In this document: piece after piece, positions 7,895-18,539 of the stretch | How positions within the stretch are numbered: position 1 is the first letter of the stretch | How the letters are laid out: each line of letters starts with the position of its first letter | Origin: Alteromonas lipotrueae | Lineage (GTDB): Bacteria; Pseudomonadota; Gammaproteobacteria; Enterobacterales; Alteromonadaceae | Assembly (NCBI RefSeq): GCF_019249215.1 | Contig: NZ_JAESDI010000009.1 | Coordinates: 186,001 to 250,000, forward strand | Direction of reading: 5' to 3' | DNA: 64,000 nt | Translations under genes and position numbers: made by a program | Notes under the pieces: generated by a model | What the model was told of the DNA's origin: nothing | The model's database searches: none | The model's input: the letters and a program-made list of their open reading frames with translations, nothing else

Positions 7895-8485
7895 ATGGCT
7901 ACCCACGCCATTTTTGAAGAGCTTGGCGTTTCTTATGAGTTAATAGAAATAGACTTAGCTAAAAACATGCAAAAATCGCCTGAATATTTAGCCATTAACC
8001 CAAACGGTAAAGTGCCTACGTTGGTGCATGAAGGGCGAGTTATTTATGAATCTGCCGCAATATTACTGTATGTGATAGATCAGTACCCAGAATCTGGACT
8101 AGCGCCTGATATACACTCTCCTGCACGCGGCTTGTACTATCAATACTTATTTTGGATGTCTTCTACGCTGCAAGAGGCCGCCAACCGCTGGGCTCACCCT
8201 GAACAATACGTTAGCGGCGACAGCAATTTGCAGCAAGTAAAAGATAACGCGAATGATATGCTCACCCATTGCTGGGGCGTACTTGAAAAAGTGCTCACCA
8301 ATAATGGACCATGGCTAGTAGGTGAGCAACTTACTGCTGCCGACTTCCACTTGTTCATGGTTGCCTACTGGAGCCGTCGGTATGCCAGTAAAGCTCAAGA
8401 CTGGCCGCATTTAAATGCGCACTATCAAACCATGCTAAGCCGTAACGCGGTGAAAAACATGATGGTACAAGAAGGATTGGATTAG
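7895..8485 (+). CDS. Glutathione S-transferase (start codon uncertain)
   Basis: 196 residues from the first ATG. An N-terminal thioredoxin-like domain (INPNGKVPTLVHEGRVIYESAAILLYV, with the cis-Pro and ESAAI glutathione contact) is followed by the helical GST_C domain. The frame is open upstream to 7838 and encodes IYTLYWDKGGAN, the missing first beta strand. At the place where a start would be expected (7859-7861) the codon is ATT, eight bases after an AAAAAAAAGG ribosome-binding site. The natural start is therefore either ATT, the ATG at 7895 (giving a protein lacking beta-1), or lost by mutation. The region just upstream is pseudogene debris. Likely a cytosolic detoxification enzyme if still functional. 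Confidence 0.7.
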   Translation: MATHAIFEELGVSYELIEIDLAKNMQKSPEYLAINPNGKVPTLVHEGRVIYESAAILLYVIDQYPESGLAPDIHSPARGLYYQYLFWMSSTLQEAANRWAHPEQYVSGDSNLQQVKDNANDMLTHCWGVLEKVLTNNGPWLVGEQLTAADFHLFMVAYWSRRYASKAQDWPHLNAHYQTMLSRNAVKNMMVQEGLD

Positions 8486-8603
8486 GGCTCTTAATAAAGA
8501 TATATTCATAGCGCTTAAGGAATAACTGCCCAACCTCAAGTGTTAGAGGTTAGTAGTCTGACGTTAGTACATTCAGTCCTATTGTTTGCTAGAGGAGCTC
8601 ATC

Positions 8604-9464
8604 ATGAAAGTCTCTGTTGAAATAGTAAATGCATTTATTGACGGTGACTCTGGTGGAAACCCCGCCGGTGTAGTTTTAGATGCGAACCCCTTAACGGCAC
8701 AGCAGAAGCTTATAGTGGCGCAAAAAGTGGGGCTTTCTGAAACCGCCTTTGTTTCAAACTCAGAAGTTGCCACTATAAAGCTGGAGTTTTTCACCCCCGT
8801 ACAGCAAATAGCGCATTGCGGTCATGCCACCATAGCGACGTTTAGCAGAATGAGTGAGCTTGGCCTAGTACAAAATGCTCGGATGTCGAAAGAGACGGTA
8901 GATGGAACCAGAGAAATAATCATTGATGGTTCAATGGCATTTATGGAGCAATCACGGCCAATCTACACGGATGTGTTAAACACCGAAGAAGTGCGCGCTG
9001 CGCTTAATCTTTCAAGCGACGTACCGCTTCATTCAATATCAATTGTGAATACGGGGAATGCCTTTTTACTTGTTCCCCTTCACAATGCAGCTTCGGTAGC
9101 TGGAGTACAACCGAATCAAAATCTCATCAAAAAAATGAGCGAACAATATGACCTAATAGGTTTCTATGTTTTTTCAAGTGAAGCCACTGTGCGCGGGCGT
9201 CATGCTGGCGCTAGAATGTTTGCCCCACGCTATGGAATTGACGAAGAATCTGCTACTGGTATGGCTGCTGGCCCTTTAGCTTGCTATCTCTATGATCGAG
9301 AGGGTATAGACAAAACTACTCTGTTCATTGAACAAGGCCATTTAATGAATCCCCCATCAGGCAGCCTGATAACCGTTGATTTACAGTTGGTTGATGGCTG
9401 CATTACTCGTTTAATGGCTGGCGGCGTTGGCCGCTCACTTCAACAGATTGAAATGGAAATTTAG
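8604..9464 (+). CDS. PhzF family isomerase/epimerase-like protein
   Basis: 286 residues from an ATG with a strong GAGGAG ribosome-binding site; an upstream TTG at 8586 is not preferred. Family motifs are present: VNAFIDGDSGGNPAGVVL at the N-terminus, GLSETAFV with the catalytic glutamate (about residue 46), CGHATIA (72-78), and the C-terminal half with RMFAPRYGIDEESATGMAAGPLACYL. PhzF folds as a diaminopimelate-epimerase-like dimer. Outside phenazine producers the substrates of such proteins are mostly unknown, and no other phenazine genes are nearby. Stands alone between the GST and a membrane transporter. Confidence 0.88.
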   Translation: MKVSVEIVNAFIDGDSGGNPAGVVLDANPLTAQQKLIVAQKVGLSETAFVSNSEVATIKLEFFTPVQQIAHCGHATIATFSRMSELGLVQNARMSKETVDGTREIIIDGSMAFMEQSRPIYTDVLNTEEVRAALNLSSDVPLHSISIVNTGNAFLLVPLHNAASVAGVQPNQNLIKKMSEQYDLIGFYVFSSEATVRGRHAGARMFAPRYGIDEESATGMAAGPLACYLYDREGIDKTTLFIEQGHLMNPPSGSLITVDLQLVDGCITRLMAGGVGRSLQQIEMEI

Positions 9465-9526
9465 CATGTGCCTGACACTTCTCAAAAGGCGCTGTGCATA
9501 CATTACGCGAACCAACACTTATGTTG

Positions 9527-9709
9527 TCAGCTCTTTTCTTTCAATGTGTCTTCCATTAGATTTTTAGCTGCTATACAGCTCGCTAATGTACTTATAACGA
9601 AAGTCATCTCCCTCGCATTCTCTATACCTGCAACCAAGTACCAAACACAAAACATAATGGCGCTTAAAACAAAATGCGTTACAACAAATTTTAAATATAG
9701 CGTTCTCAT
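9527..9709 (-). CDS. Short hydrophobic protein, possibly a truncated membrane protein
   Basis: A 60-codon frame starting MRTLYLKFVVTHFVLSAIMF with one to two membrane helices and ending KNLMEDTLKEKS. A GGAA element lies seven bases before the ATG. The pattern looks like the first half of small two- to four-helix inner-membrane proteins, so it may be a remnant. The overlapping plus-strand frame 9468-9755 has no protein-like features and is taken as its shadow. The rest of the 9465-9958 gap holds nothing recognisable. Confidence 0.35.
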   Translation of the reverse strand: MRTLYLKFVVTHFVLSAIMFCVWYLVAGIENAREMTFVISTLASCIAAKNLMEDTLKEKS

Positions 9710-9958
9710 AGAAATTCCAAATAAGGGCCAAAGGGCTGGGGACCTAGGGAATTAGTGTCGACATCATTTTGAGCTATTGGATTTGTTGTTTGTACTGAAC
9801 TGAATGATAGTTATGCAAAGTTACAAGTGCCATTGGAATGTCTAAAACCCGCTATGAAAGTACTGAAATTATATTTTCAAACTAATGCCGCAATCTCGTT
9901 TAAGTTTGGTACTGTATTGCCCATCTCCTGAATTTAGTGCTTTCATCGATTAACTCCC

Positions 9959-10891
9959 ATGCTTTCATTTATCACCAGTACCTTAGTGCCCGTTTTAATC
10001 CTTCTTTTAATGGGTTGGGTATTTTTTCGCATCCGTTGGTTAAACGAAGCCTTTATCGAGTCGGGTTCAAAACTCGTATTTAATGTTGCCTTACCAGCGC
10101 TGCTTTTTTTATCTATTAGTCAGTCGAATTTTTCTAATGCTGCTAATTTTACCCTTATCACTATTGGAATAAGTGGTTCGGTATTAATGTGCGCGGTATT
10201 AATGCTATTGGTGCATTGCACCGTGAACCCACAAAATGCACGCGGGGTGGTAGTGCAAGGCGGTTTTAGGGCCAATATGGGCATTATTGGCTTAGCATAT
10301 TGCGCGAATACTTACGGACAAGAAGGTTTAGCAGCCGCATCCGTTTATATGGGCTGCATTACTATTTTGTACAATGTTATGTCAGTATTTGTACTTAACT
10401 TCTATCAGGTGGGTTTTACGGCGCCAATGAATCAAATTAAAGGTATTGCTCGAAATCCGCTTATTATTTCGATTGTTGCAGCTTTACCGTTTTCTTATTT
10501 TCAATGGTCGTTGCCCGAGGTTGCCTTAAAAACCGGGGAATACTTTGCCCAGCTTACCCTTCCCTTAGCACTTATTTGTACCGGCGCATCGCTGCAGTTC
10601 CGCTCATTTTCTAGCGACTGGTACAACATCGCATTAGCCACAGTTAGTAAGTGCATTGTTTACCCCGCCTTACTGGTAGGTATTGCCTATTTTTTTGGTT
10701 TCAGAGGCATGGAGCTAGGCATAGTATTATTGCTGTCTATCGCGCCGACAGCCGCAGCCAGTTATGTGATGGTAAGGAACTTAGGTGGCGATCACCGCTT
10801 GGCTGCAAGTATTATTGCCCTAAGCACATTGGTGTCGTTACCTGTTACCGCCATCGGTTTTGGGGCTTTGGCCATGCTAGGCCTCGTTTAA
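9959..10891 (+). CDS. AEC family (auxin efflux carrier-like) permease
   Basis: 310 residues with about ten membrane helices in the two-fold five-helix arrangement of the bile/arsenite/riboflavin (BART) superfamily. Typical features include the N-terminal PVLILLLMGWVFFRIRWLNE, GGFRANMGIIGLAY in the middle (family N-x-x-x-x-G element), and the C-terminal LLLSIAPTAAASYVMVRNLGGD. It probably exports or exchanges a carboxylate or other small anion across the inner membrane; the substrate cannot be assigned. Single-gene unit. Confidence 0.87.
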   Translation: MLSFITSTLVPVLILLLMGWVFFRIRWLNEAFIESGSKLVFNVALPALLFLSISQSNFSNAANFTLITIGISGSVLMCAVLMLLVHCTVNPQNARGVVVQGGFRANMGIIGLAYCANTYGQEGLAAASVYMGCITILYNVMSVFVLNFYQVGFTAPMNQIKGIARNPLIISIVAALPFSYFQWSLPEVALKTGEYFAQLTLPLALICTGASLQFRSFSSDWYNIALATVSKCIVYPALLVGIAYFFGFRGMELGIVLLLSIAPTAAASYVMVRNLGGDHRLAASIIALSTLVSLPVTAIGFGALAMLGLV

Positions 10892-11105
10892 AAACTAACT
10901 GAGCTTTAAAAACTCCGCTATACACTTGTTTACACTTTTGTGGTTGGCAACTATTCGATTTTGAACCACAATGAGTTTAGTTTTCTTTCATTACCTGAGT
11001 TCGATTGCTTTAATTTGAACGTTAGGGCTAAGCGATTAGATTCGATGGCTTGCCGTTAATAGCTAAAATTCAGTAACTAGCATTTAATTGCGTGGAAAAA
11101 TTATC

Positions 11106-11321
11106 ATGAAAATTGTTCGGTTAACCCTTGGTGGCATTCTATTTATCGGCGGGATTGTGTTAACCCTTTTGCCAGGGTCGATTCTGTTGGTAATAGGTGG
11201 TTTAGTATTACTAAGCTACGATTGGCCTCGTGCACGAGGATGGCTAAAAATAAGCCAGAACATGATGACGTCAAGCGCTAGAAAAATAGACCGCGTATTG
11301 TTAATGCGTAAATTTCGCTAA
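11106..11321 (+). CDS. Small PGPGW-type transmembrane protein
   Basis: 71 residues from ATG 11106, with GGAAAA upstream. Two close hydrophobic stretches are joined by a turn (IVRLTLGGILFIGGIVLTLL - PGS - ILLVIGGLVLLSY), followed by a basic tail (WPRARGWLK). The LPGSILLVIGGLVLLS core matches the PGPGW family of small inner-membrane proteins of unknown role. A GTG at 11088 would add six residues and has a poorer context. Confidence 0.65.
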   Translation: MKIVRLTLGGILFIGGIVLTLLPGSILLVIGGLVLLSYDWPRARGWLKISQNMMTSSARKIDRVLLMRKFR

Positions 11322-11561
11322 CTCATTACTACGTAATTTACACGTTTATCCCCCTGTCATCGCACATCGTAAACCATTAATCTGAAGTTTCAGTATAACC
11401 TCCATCGTCATGTTATTTTATACGCTAAATTCGTAACGCGTATAAAAACCAACGACGCGTTATATAACACCTTATAAAATCAAAAAACCTTTCATTTATT
11501 CAAACAGGCAACGTGAGATATTCGACTGACCATCGACACTTACGACAATGGAGACAAGACC

Positions 11562-12059
11562 ATGATTACGTTTACCGTTAACGGTGAAACACGTGAATTT
11601 GCGGGCGATCCTACCACTCCCGTACTGTGGTACTTACGTGACGAATTACATCTAACTGGCCCTAAATTTGGCTGCGGCATGGCACAATGTGGTGCTTGCA
11701 CAGTACACATTAATGGCGTAGCACAGCGCTCTTGCGTACTGCCTGTTTCTGCTGTTTCAGGCAGCAAAATAACGACCATTGAAGGGTTAAGTAAAGACGG
11801 TGAACATCCCGTTCAACAAGCATGGGTTGAACATAAGGTACCTCAATGCGGTTACTGTCAGTGCGGCCAAATGATGCAAGCGGCCAGTTTATTAGCGAGT
11901 AACCCTACCCCAAGCGATGAAGAAATTGTGCAAGGTATGTCTGGCAATATCTGCCGCTGCGGTACTTATCCCCGTATTCACAAAGCCATAAAGTCAGCGG
12001 CCAAAACCATGGCCGGTGTGGAGTATTATGTGCCTGAGTCTGCGGGAGAAGAAGCATGA
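11562..12059 (+). CDS. (2Fe-2S) subunit of a molybdenum hydroxylase (IorA-like)
   Basis: 165 residues. The plant-type [2Fe-2S] centre uses Cys38, Cys43, Cys46 and Cys58 ([22 protein letters not shown]); the second centre uses CGYC (96-99) and CRC (131-133). This is the small electron-transfer subunit of the xanthine dehydrogenase family, of the isoquinoline 1-oxidoreductase alpha / aldehyde oxidase type. Its stop overlaps the start of the large subunit (ATGA), so the two are co-translated. A GGAGACAAGACC ribosome-binding region precedes the ATG. Confidence 0.9.
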   Translation: MITFTVNGETREFAGDPTTPVLWYLRDELHLTGPKFGCGMAQCGACTVHINGVAQRSCVLPVSAVSGSKITTIEGLSKDGEHPVQQAWVEHKVPQCGYCQCGQMMQAASLLASNPTPSDEEIVQGMSGNICRCGTYPRIHKAIKSAAKTMAGVEYYVPESAGEEA

Positions 12060-14311
12060 GCAGGTATTTTGATTTAACTCGTCGCAGCTTTTTAAAGTCA
12101 TCGGCTACCGCTGGCGCACTCGTGTTAGGCACTTACTTCATGGGAGCGGCGCCCCGCGCTATGGCAGGCGTACTAGCAAAACCCTCTGAGTCAGCCAAAA
12201 TGGCTAACTTGTTTGTAGCACTTCGCCCTGATGGCGTTGTTGAGATTACATGTCACCGCTCTGAAATGGGCCAACAAATTCGTACCGCATTGGCGCAAAT
12301 TGTGGCCGATGAGATGGAAGCCTCGTGGGACAAAGTCGTGGTTATCCAAGGTAAAGGTGATCCGAAATACGGCGATCAAAATACCGATGGTTCACGCAGT
12401 ATTCGTTATAACATGCAGCGTCTTCGTGAAATGGGCGCAAGCGTGCGCCACCTTATGCAGCAAGCCGCGGCCACACGTTGGGATGTGCCTTTCGACTCAT
12501 GCAGTGCAGTGCAACATGTGGTCACCCATACCTCGGGTAAAACTCTTACCTATGCAGAACTGGTAAACGATGCATTAAAAATTACTCCGCCAGAATTAGA
12601 TCGCATTACATTAAAAGCGCGCAGCGAGTGGCGTTACATTAATACCGCCATGGCGCATATCGACCTAAAAGACATTGTAACTGGCAAAGCGACTTTTGCG
12701 GCTGACGTACTTGAGCCAAAAGCCTTAGTTGCCGTGGTAGTTCGCCCACCTGTTGTTGGCGGAAAAGTAAAAAGCTTTGATGCAAAAGCAGTTAAAGCCA
12801 TTGATGGCGTTGTAGATGTTGTGGAAATTCCGGCGGCGAAAGGCGCACCACAGTTTCAACCTAAAGGCGGCATCGCCATTATTGCTAACAATACCTGGGC
12901 TGCCATAAAAGGACGTCGTGCTCTTACAGTAAACTGGAATGACGGTAAAAATGGTGATTATAATTCTGCGGCCTTTAAAGCAAGCTTGCTAGAAACAGTA
13001 TCGAAACCACAAAAGTCGGTACGCGCAGAAGGTGATGCAGCCAATGTGCTCGCCAGTGCAAGTGACAAACTGGTTGCCGATTATTATGTGCCGCACTTAG
13101 CGCAAGCGCCAATGGAGCCACCTTGCGCCACGGCAATGTATTATAAAGACCGCGTTGATGTGTGGGCTGCCACGCAGAACCCTCAAGCCGATATGGAAAC
13201 CGTGGGTGCCATGATTGGTATGCCAAAAGAGAAAATTAACGTGCACGTCACCATGCTAGGCGGTGGTTTTGGGCGTAAGTCTAAGCCCGACTTTTCTGCT
13301 GAAGCGGCCTACCTTTCAATGAAAACAGGTAAGCCTATTCGCGTGCAGTGGACACGTGAAGACGACATTCAGCATGGTTTCTACCATGCAGTGTCAGCTC
13401 AGCACATTGAAGCTTCTTTAGATGAAAATGGCGGTATTAATGCTTACTTGCACCGTACGGCTTTTTCACCTATTGCGTCTACCTTCCAACAAGATGCTAC
13501 CGCGCCGTTTAGCTTTGAACTTGGCCTAGGCTTTACTGATAACCCAATCAATACCCCTAATATTAAACTTGAAAGTGGTGAAGCACCTGCAAAAGCGCGT
13601 ATAGGGTGGATGCGTTCGGTGTCTAATATCTTTCATGCATTCGCTATTCAGTCCTTCATTGGTGAAGCGGCACACAAAGCGGGTCGCGATCAAAAAGACT
13701 ACCTACTTGAAACCATTGGCCCCGATCGTATTATCGATGTAACTGAACAAAATGCAGAGTACGGTAACTACGGTGCCGACAAAGATGCCTATCCACTCGA
13801 TATTGGTCGCCTACGCAAAGCCATCGAGAAAGTGGCAGATATGAGTGGCTGGGGTCGAGCACTACCAAAAGGCCGAGGGCTTGGTATTGCAGCCCATAGA
13901 AGCTTCTTAACCTATGTAGCTACTGTGGTGGAAGTAGAAGTGTCAGATGCAGGCGATCTCAAAATTATCAAATCGTGGGCCAGCATTGATGCGGGTACTG
14001 TGGTAAACACCGACACCGTGAAAAATCAGGTACAAGGTGGCTCTGTCTTTGGTATTACTGCCGCCATTAGTGAGGGTATTACCTTTGATAAAGGCCGTGC
14101 TCAACAAAGTAATTTTCATGACTACCGCGTACCGCGTATGAGTGATGCGCCGTTAGAAATTGACGTTGAGATTATACCCAGTGATGCACCACCAGCAGGC
14201 GTGGGTGAACCAGCCACACCGGTTTATGCCCCAGCCTTGTGTAACGCTATTTTTGCGGCGTGTGGCAAGCGCATTAGGCAGTTACCTATTGGAAACCAGT
14301 TAAAAGCTTAA
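12056..14311 (+). CDS. Molybdopterin-binding subunit of a molybdenum hydroxylase (IorB-like), Tat-exported
   Basis: 751 residues. A twin-arginine signal ([21 protein letters not shown]) at the N-terminus indicates export of the folded complex together with the small subunit. The catalytic part has [22 protein letters not shown] (Mo-cofactor contact), [16 protein letters not shown], and the C-terminal [19 protein letters not shown] with the conserved GxGE glutamate. It would oxidise an aldehyde or N-heterocycle in the periplasm. The usual partner is a membrane c-type cytochrome; none is present in the immediate neighbourhood and no FAD subunit is encoded here. Substrate not determinable. Confidence 0.88.
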   Translation: MSRYFDLTRRSFLKSSATAGALVLGTYFMGAAPRAMAGVLAKPSESAKMANLFVALRPDGVVEITCHRSEMGQQIRTALAQIVADEMEASWDKVVVIQGKGDPKYGDQNTDGSRSIRYNMQRLREMGASVRHLMQQAAATRWDVPFDSCSAVQHVVTHTSGKTLTYAELVNDALKITPPELDRITLKARSEWRYINTAMAHIDLKDIVTGKATFAADVLEPKALVAVVVRPPVVGGKVKSFDAKAVKAIDGVVDVVEIPAAKGAPQFQPKGGIAIIANNTWAAIKGRRALTVNWNDGKNGDYNSAAFKASLLETVSKPQKSVRAEGDAANVLASASDKLVADYYVPHLAQAPMEPPCATAMYYKDRVDVWAATQNPQADMETVGAMIGMPKEKINVHVTMLGGGFGRKSKPDFSAEAAYLSMKTGKPIRVQWTREDDIQHGFYHAVSAQHIEASLDENGGINAYLHRTAFSPIASTFQQDATAPFSFELGLGFTDNPINTPNIKLESGEAPAKARIGWMRSVSNIFHAFAIQSFIGEAAHKAGRDQKDYLLETIGPDRIIDVTEQNAEYGNYGADKDAYPLDIGRLRKAIEKVADMSGWGRALPKGRGLGIAAHRSFLTYVATVVEVEVSDAGDLKIIKSWASIDAGTVVNTDTVKNQVQGGSVFGITAAISEGITFDKGRAQQSNFHDYRVPRMSDAPLEIDVEIIPSDAPPAGVGEPATPVYAPALCNAIFAACGKRIRQLPIGNQLKA

Positions 14312-14348
14312 GGCTGCGTTACGCTGACAGTGTGATAAAAGTGCTTAG

Positions 14349-14386
14349 AAAAAGCCGCTTAGATTGAAAAATCTATGCGGCTTTTT
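14349..14386 (+). terminator. Rho-independent terminator after the IorAB-like operon
   Basis: The stem AAAAAGCCGC...GCGGCTTTTT, with an inner AGATT/AATCT and a GAAA loop, is followed by a U-run. Lies 38 bases after the large-subunit stop. Confidence 0.85.
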
Positions 14387-14498
14387 AATGTTGAGGCTTT
14401 TATAAATAGCGCTTCTGCTAGATTGGCTTATTTGGCAGTTTACCCGGTATGTGTAAACTGCCTGTAAGCTAGTTAACGTCGCTATTTAAAATCTCTAG

Positions 14499-16871
14499 CT
14501 AGCCATGCTTTTCAGCAAGGTATAACCAAGTTTCAACGACGGTATCTGGGTTAAGCGATACTGAATCGATACCTTCTTCTACCAACCAAGCAGCGAAATC
14601 TTCGTGATCTGATGGGCCTTGACCACAAATCCCGACGTACTTTCCACGTTTCTTAGCCGCTTGAATAGCCATTGATAGCAAGGCTTTCACGGCGGGATCT
14701 CGTTCGTCAAACAAGTGAGCAATAACGCCACTGTCGCGGTCTAGCCCAAGGGTTAACTGAGTTAAATCGTTCGAACCAATCGAGAAGCCATCAAAAATAT
14801 CTAAAAACTGATCGGCAAGTAATGCATTAGAGGGTAGTTCACACATCATAATAACGCGTAAACCGTCTTCGCCTTTCTTAAGCCCCTGCTCTTCTAGTAG
14901 TTCGATAACCTTACGGCCTTCTTCGAGAGTACGTACGAAGGGGATCATGATCTCAACATTGATTAAGCCCATGTTGTTACGAACCCGTTTAATGGCTTCA
15001 CACTCTAAGGCAAAACAGTCGCGGAAATCTTCCGAGATATAACGACTCGCACCACGGAAACCGAGCATTGGGTTTTCTTCATCTGGCTCGTACTGATAGC
15101 CGCCAACTAAGTTGTAGTATTCGTTAGACTTAAAGTCAGACATACGAACAATGACTTTTTCAGGCGAGAACGCAGCACCAATGGTAGAAATACCTTCAAC
15201 CAATTTTTCAATGTAGAATTCAGTTGGTGAGTCGTAACCGGCAATCATATCGCCAATTTCTTCTTTAAGCTCAGCAGGCTGGCTATCGAAGTTAAGTAAC
15301 GCTTTAGGATGCACACCAATCATACGGTTAATAATGAATTCTAAGCGAGCAAGGCCAACACCTGCATTAGGCAAACGCGCAAAATCAAAGGCGCGGTCTG
15401 GGTTACCCACGTTCATCATTACTTTTAGTGGTAAGTCAGGCATAGAGTCGATACGTGAGGTCACTACGTCAAACTCTAGCTCTGCACCATAGATATAACC
15501 TGTATCACCTTCTGCGCAAGATACGGTAATTTTATCGCCGTTCTCGATACTGTCAGTGGCGTTACCACACCCTACTACTGCAGGAATGCCTAGCTCACGA
15601 GCAATAATCGCTGCGTGACATGTACGACCGCCTCGGTTAGTGACAATGGCAGACGCCTTTTTCATGATAGGTTCCCAATCTGGGTCTGTCATGTCGGTAA
15701 CCAGTACATCGCCAGCTTGAATCTTGTCCATCTCTTCAATAGAGCCAAGTACTTTCGCCACGCCTGCACCAATTTTATGCCCAATAGCGCGGCCTTCACA
15801 CACGATATTACTTTGACCTTTAAGTTGGAAACGCTCAATACTTTGAGAATCTTCACGACTTCGAACCGTTTCAGGGCGCGCTTGAACAATATACAACTTA
15901 CCATCTACGCCATCTTTGGCCCATTCGATATCCATCGGGCGATCGTAGTGCTTTTCAATAATCTGCGCCTGCTTCGCCAGCTCCATCACTTCTTCGTCGT
16001 TCAGTGAGAAAGCTTTACTTTCAGCGCTGTCGATATCAACGATAGACACTTGCTTGCCATGCGCCTCATCGTCTGAGTAAATCATTTTAACTAGCTTGCT
16101 GCCTAGGTTACGGCGAACAATGGCTGGAAGCCCTTTATCAAGGGTTGGTTTGTGTACGTAAAATTCATCTGGGTTTACCGCACCCTGCACAACCATTTCA
16201 CCCAGGCCGTATGAACTCGTAATAAATACTACGTCTTCAAAGCCCGACTCTGTGTCGATAGTGAACATCACGCCCGACGATGAAATATCGCTTCGAACCA
16301 TGCGCTGAATACCAGCAGACAATGCGACACCTTTATGGTCGTAACCTTGGTGAACACGATACGAAATAGCACGGTCGTTAAATAGCGAGGCGAATACGTG
16401 TTTAATGGCTACTAATACAGACTCGTAACCTTTCACGTTAAGGAAGGTTTCTTGCTGACCGGCAAACGACGCATCTGGCATGTCTTCTGCGGTAGCTGAT
16501 GAACGAACTGCAAATGATGCTTCGTCGCCTGCATCACCCTGCAATTTTACAAACGCTTCTTTAATGGCGTCTTCTAGTGCAGGTTGAAACGGCGTCTCGA
16601 TGATCCATTGACGAATATCTTTGCCGGCTTCGTTAAGCGCACTAATATCTTCAACATCGAGTGTATCGAGTACGTTATGAATTTTTGCTTCTAGACCACT
16701 TTGCTCTAGAAATTCATTAAAAGCCTCTGCAGTTGTGGCGAAACCTCCCGGTACTTGTACACCGGCGTTAGCTAGGTTAGAAATCATCTCGCCTAAAGAT
16801 GCATTTTTGCCGCCAACGCGACCTACATCATGCATGCCCAGTTCTTGATACCAAAGTACGAATTCTTTCAC
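14499..16871 (-). CDS. ppsA: Phosphoenolpyruvate synthase
   Basis: 790 residues from a GTG that has GGAGG eight bases upstream; E. coli PpsA is 792 residues, and the family start ([21 protein letters not shown]) fits this position. An ATP-grasp-like N-terminal nucleotide domain ([20 protein letters not shown]) precedes the central swivelling domain with the phosphohistidine site ([20 protein letters not shown]). The C-terminal PEP/pyruvate barrel follows ([19 protein letters not shown]). Converts pyruvate and ATP to PEP, AMP and phosphate, feeding gluconeogenesis. Transcribed divergently from ppsR, its post-translational regulator. Confidence 0.97.
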   Translation of the reverse strand: MKEFVLWYQELGMHDVGRVGGKNASLGEMISNLANAGVQVPGGFATTAEAFNEFLEQSGLEAKIHNVLDTLDVEDISALNEAGKDIRQWIIETPFQPALEDAIKEAFVKLQGDAGDEASFAVRSSATAEDMPDASFAGQQETFLNVKGYESVLVAIKHVFASLFNDRAISYRVHQGYDHKGVALSAGIQRMVRSDISSSGVMFTIDTESGFEDVVFITSSYGLGEMVVQGAVNPDEFYVHKPTLDKGLPAIVRRNLGSKLVKMIYSDDEAHGKQVSIVDIDSAESKAFSLNDEEVMELAKQAQIIEKHYDRPMDIEWAKDGVDGKLYIVQARPETVRSREDSQSIERFQLKGQSNIVCEGRAIGHKIGAGVAKVLGSIEEMDKIQAGDVLVTDMTDPDWEPIMKKASAIVTNRGGRTCHAAIIARELGIPAVVGCGNATDSIENGDKITVSCAEGDTGYIYGAELEFDVVTSRIDSMPDLPLKVMMNVGNPDRAFDFARLPNAGVGLARLEFIINRMIGVHPKALLNFDSQPAELKEEIGDMIAGYDSPTEFYIEKLVEGISTIGAAFSPEKVIVRMSDFKSNEYYNLVGGYQYEPDEENPMLGFRGASRYISEDFRDCFALECEAIKRVRNNMGLINVEIMIPFVRTLEEGRKVIELLEEQGLKKGEDGLRVIMMCELPSNALLADQFLDIFDGFSIGSNDLTQLTLGLDRDSGVIAHLFDERDPAVKALLSMAIQAAKKRGKYVGICGQGPSDHEDFAAWLVEEGIDSVSLNPDTVVETWLYLAEKHG

Positions 16872-17142
16872 TGCCGAAGCCTCCAGCTTATTTTTGAGTA
16901 GGGTATAAGCAATGGCGGGCCACATGCCCAACATTGGTAAAATACGTGTCGACTGCGTATATCCAAACGCGCTTAATGCTTATTAATATTAACGAGTACC
17001 AAGTAAAGCAGACTTGCGTTACATCAAGTCATCATTAATAACCATATAGCTTTTCGACGAAATCATCTTAGAATGGGGGAAATCGGAAAGTAAACTCTTT
17101 ATTACTTTTGTAATAAAATTACGACAATGTTAAGGATTTGTT

Positions 17143-17955
17143 GTGCGCACAGCTTTTTATATTTCAGATGGTACCGCCATTACAGCAGAGGTGTTTGGCC
17201 ACGCCCTGCTGTCTTTGTTCCCTGTTGAATTCAATCACAATACCATCCCTTTTGTTGAAACTGAGGAAGAAGCCAACAAGGTTTTGGATAAAATATCTGA
17301 AAGTTTTCAAGACACAGGAGAAAGGCCGCTCGTTTTTTATACAATTGTGAATGTAGATGTTCGCAAGATAATTTCAAAATCTGTGGGTATTAACTACAAT
17401 TTCCTCGATCAGTTCGTGGCCCCGCTGGAAAAAGTGCTTGGTGTGCCCTCAAAACCCGAAAAACATCGTACTCATAGCATTCATGAAACCACGTATGACA
17501 TTCGTATTGAGGCGGTTAACTATGCCTTAGCCAACGATGACGGTTCTAACCTGAAAGATTACGACGAAGCCGACATTATTTTAGTGGGTGTCTCGCGCTC
17601 GGGTAAAACCCCTACCAGTTTATACTTAGCCCTGCAGTTTGGTATTAAAGCGGCAAACTACCCGTTTACCGAAGATGACATGGGCGACATGCTTAGGTTA
17701 CCTACAGCCCTTCGCCGCTATAAAAATAAACTTTTTGGCTTAACTATACAGCCAGAACGGTTGCATCAAATTCGTTCTGAGCGTAAAGCGAATAGCCGCT
17801 ATGCGTCATTACAGCAGTGTAGAATGGAATTACGAGAAGTTGAGAACTTGTATCGAAAAGAAAAAATTCCGTTCTTAAACAGTACCAAATATTCAATAGA
17901 AGAGATTTCAGCGAAAATATTGGCGGAAACAGGGTTAAAACGTAGAAAATATTAA
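17143..17955 (+). CDS. ppsR: PEP synthase regulatory protein (bifunctional kinase/pyrophosphorylase)
   Basis: 270 residues of the DUF299/PSRP family. [21 protein letters not shown] at the N-terminus and the P-loop-like [15 protein letters not shown] (about residues 148-162) are the diagnostic motifs. It inactivates PpsA by ADP-dependent phosphorylation of a threonine and reactivates it by phosphorolysis. Start is GTG with AAGGA six bases upstream; the nearby ATG at 17127 is out of frame. The 271-bp divergent gap to ppsA should hold both promoters. Confidence 0.95.
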   Translation: MRTAFYISDGTAITAEVFGHALLSLFPVEFNHNTIPFVETEEEANKVLDKISESFQDTGERPLVFYTIVNVDVRKIISKSVGINYNFLDQFVAPLEKVLGVPSKPEKHRTHSIHETTYDIRIEAVNYALANDDGSNLKDYDEADIILVGVSRSGKTPTSLYLALQFGIKAANYPFTEDDMGDMLRLPTALRRYKNKLFGLTIQPERLHQIRSERKANSRYASLQQCRMELREVENLYRKEKIPFLNSTKYSIEEISAKILAETGLKRRKY

Positions 17956-17975
17956 GCAACGGCAAAAATGCGTAG

Positions 17976-18001
17976 AGGCCAGTCAAATCTTTGGCTGGCC
18001 T
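17976..18001. terminator. Strong hairpin after ppsR, probable bidirectional terminator
   Basis: AGGCCAGTCAAA pairs with TTTGGCTGGCCT (one G-T pair), a stem of about ten pairs. The plus-strand tail TATTTA is a weak U-run. It lies 21 bases after the ppsR stop and faces the 3' end of the minus-strand DUF2157 gene. Confidence 0.55.
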
Positions 18002-18116
18002 ATTTACCGCTAATTTATAAACAGGTTTCTAATCGAGTATCAACTTGTGCATTTAACACAGGTTAATCTAGAGATGTTTAGCGTCCAACAGTGTTTGCAG
18101 TGCCATAGGCAAAAGT

Positions 18117-18518
18117 TTACGTGTTTTCGCGGTAATAGCGGCTTCGTTCTTTTGCCACTTTATACCTAGGTAATTTACAAATAACCGCCAACGGGGTTAG
18201 CACAACAACAAAGGTAGCGCATAGGCCCACCGGCACAAACAATCCTTTCACCTTAAAAACGTTAGCTAACTTAATTCCCACAGCTGCATAGAATAAGCTG
18301 ATGAAAACAATACCGATTCCGCCAAAAGATACCCAGCCTAGGTTCATAAACAGTGTCATTGCGCCAATGGCAATTAAGCCACCAAGGTAATACAACACAT
18401 GGGTGAAATCGAACTTGGCAGTGGTACTCGTTTGCTGATTCAAAAACGCGATCAACTGTTCAGATGAAAGAATATTGGCGCTTACTGCGTCTTTAAGATG
18501 TTGCTTGGTGACGTTCAA
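18117..18518 (-). CDS. DUF2157-like membrane protein, apparently C-terminally truncated
   Basis: 133 residues from a TTG with AAGG eight bases upstream; a GTG at 18527 is an alternative. A helical N-terminal part (VTKQHLKDAVSANILSSEQL) precedes FDFTHVLYYLGGLIAIGAMT and two or three more membrane helices, as in DUF2157 proteins, which are usually two to three times longer with up to eight helices. Here the hydrophobic domain breaks off after FVVVLTPLAV into a basic tail (KVAKERSRYYRENT). The +1 frame over the same end stays open and reads WQKNEAAITAKTRK...LLPMALQTLLDAKHL up to a TAG near 18070. This suggests that a deletion joined two genes. Lies 21 bases after the lipoprotein gene, probably one operon. 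Confidence 0.6.
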   Translation of the reverse strand: MNVTKQHLKDAVSANILSSEQLIAFLNQQTSTTAKFDFTHVLYYLGGLIAIGAMTLFMNLGWVSFGGIGIVFISLFYAAVGIKLANVFKVKGLFVPVGLCATFVVVLTPLAVICKLPRYKVAKERSRYYRENT

Positions 18519-18539
18519 TCTGCACACCTTGACAGCGAG

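Noticed and set aside
9468-9755. Plus-strand 95-codon ORF
   Set aside because: No ribosome-binding site and no protein-like pattern; the minus-strand hydrophobic frame over the same bases is the better candidate.
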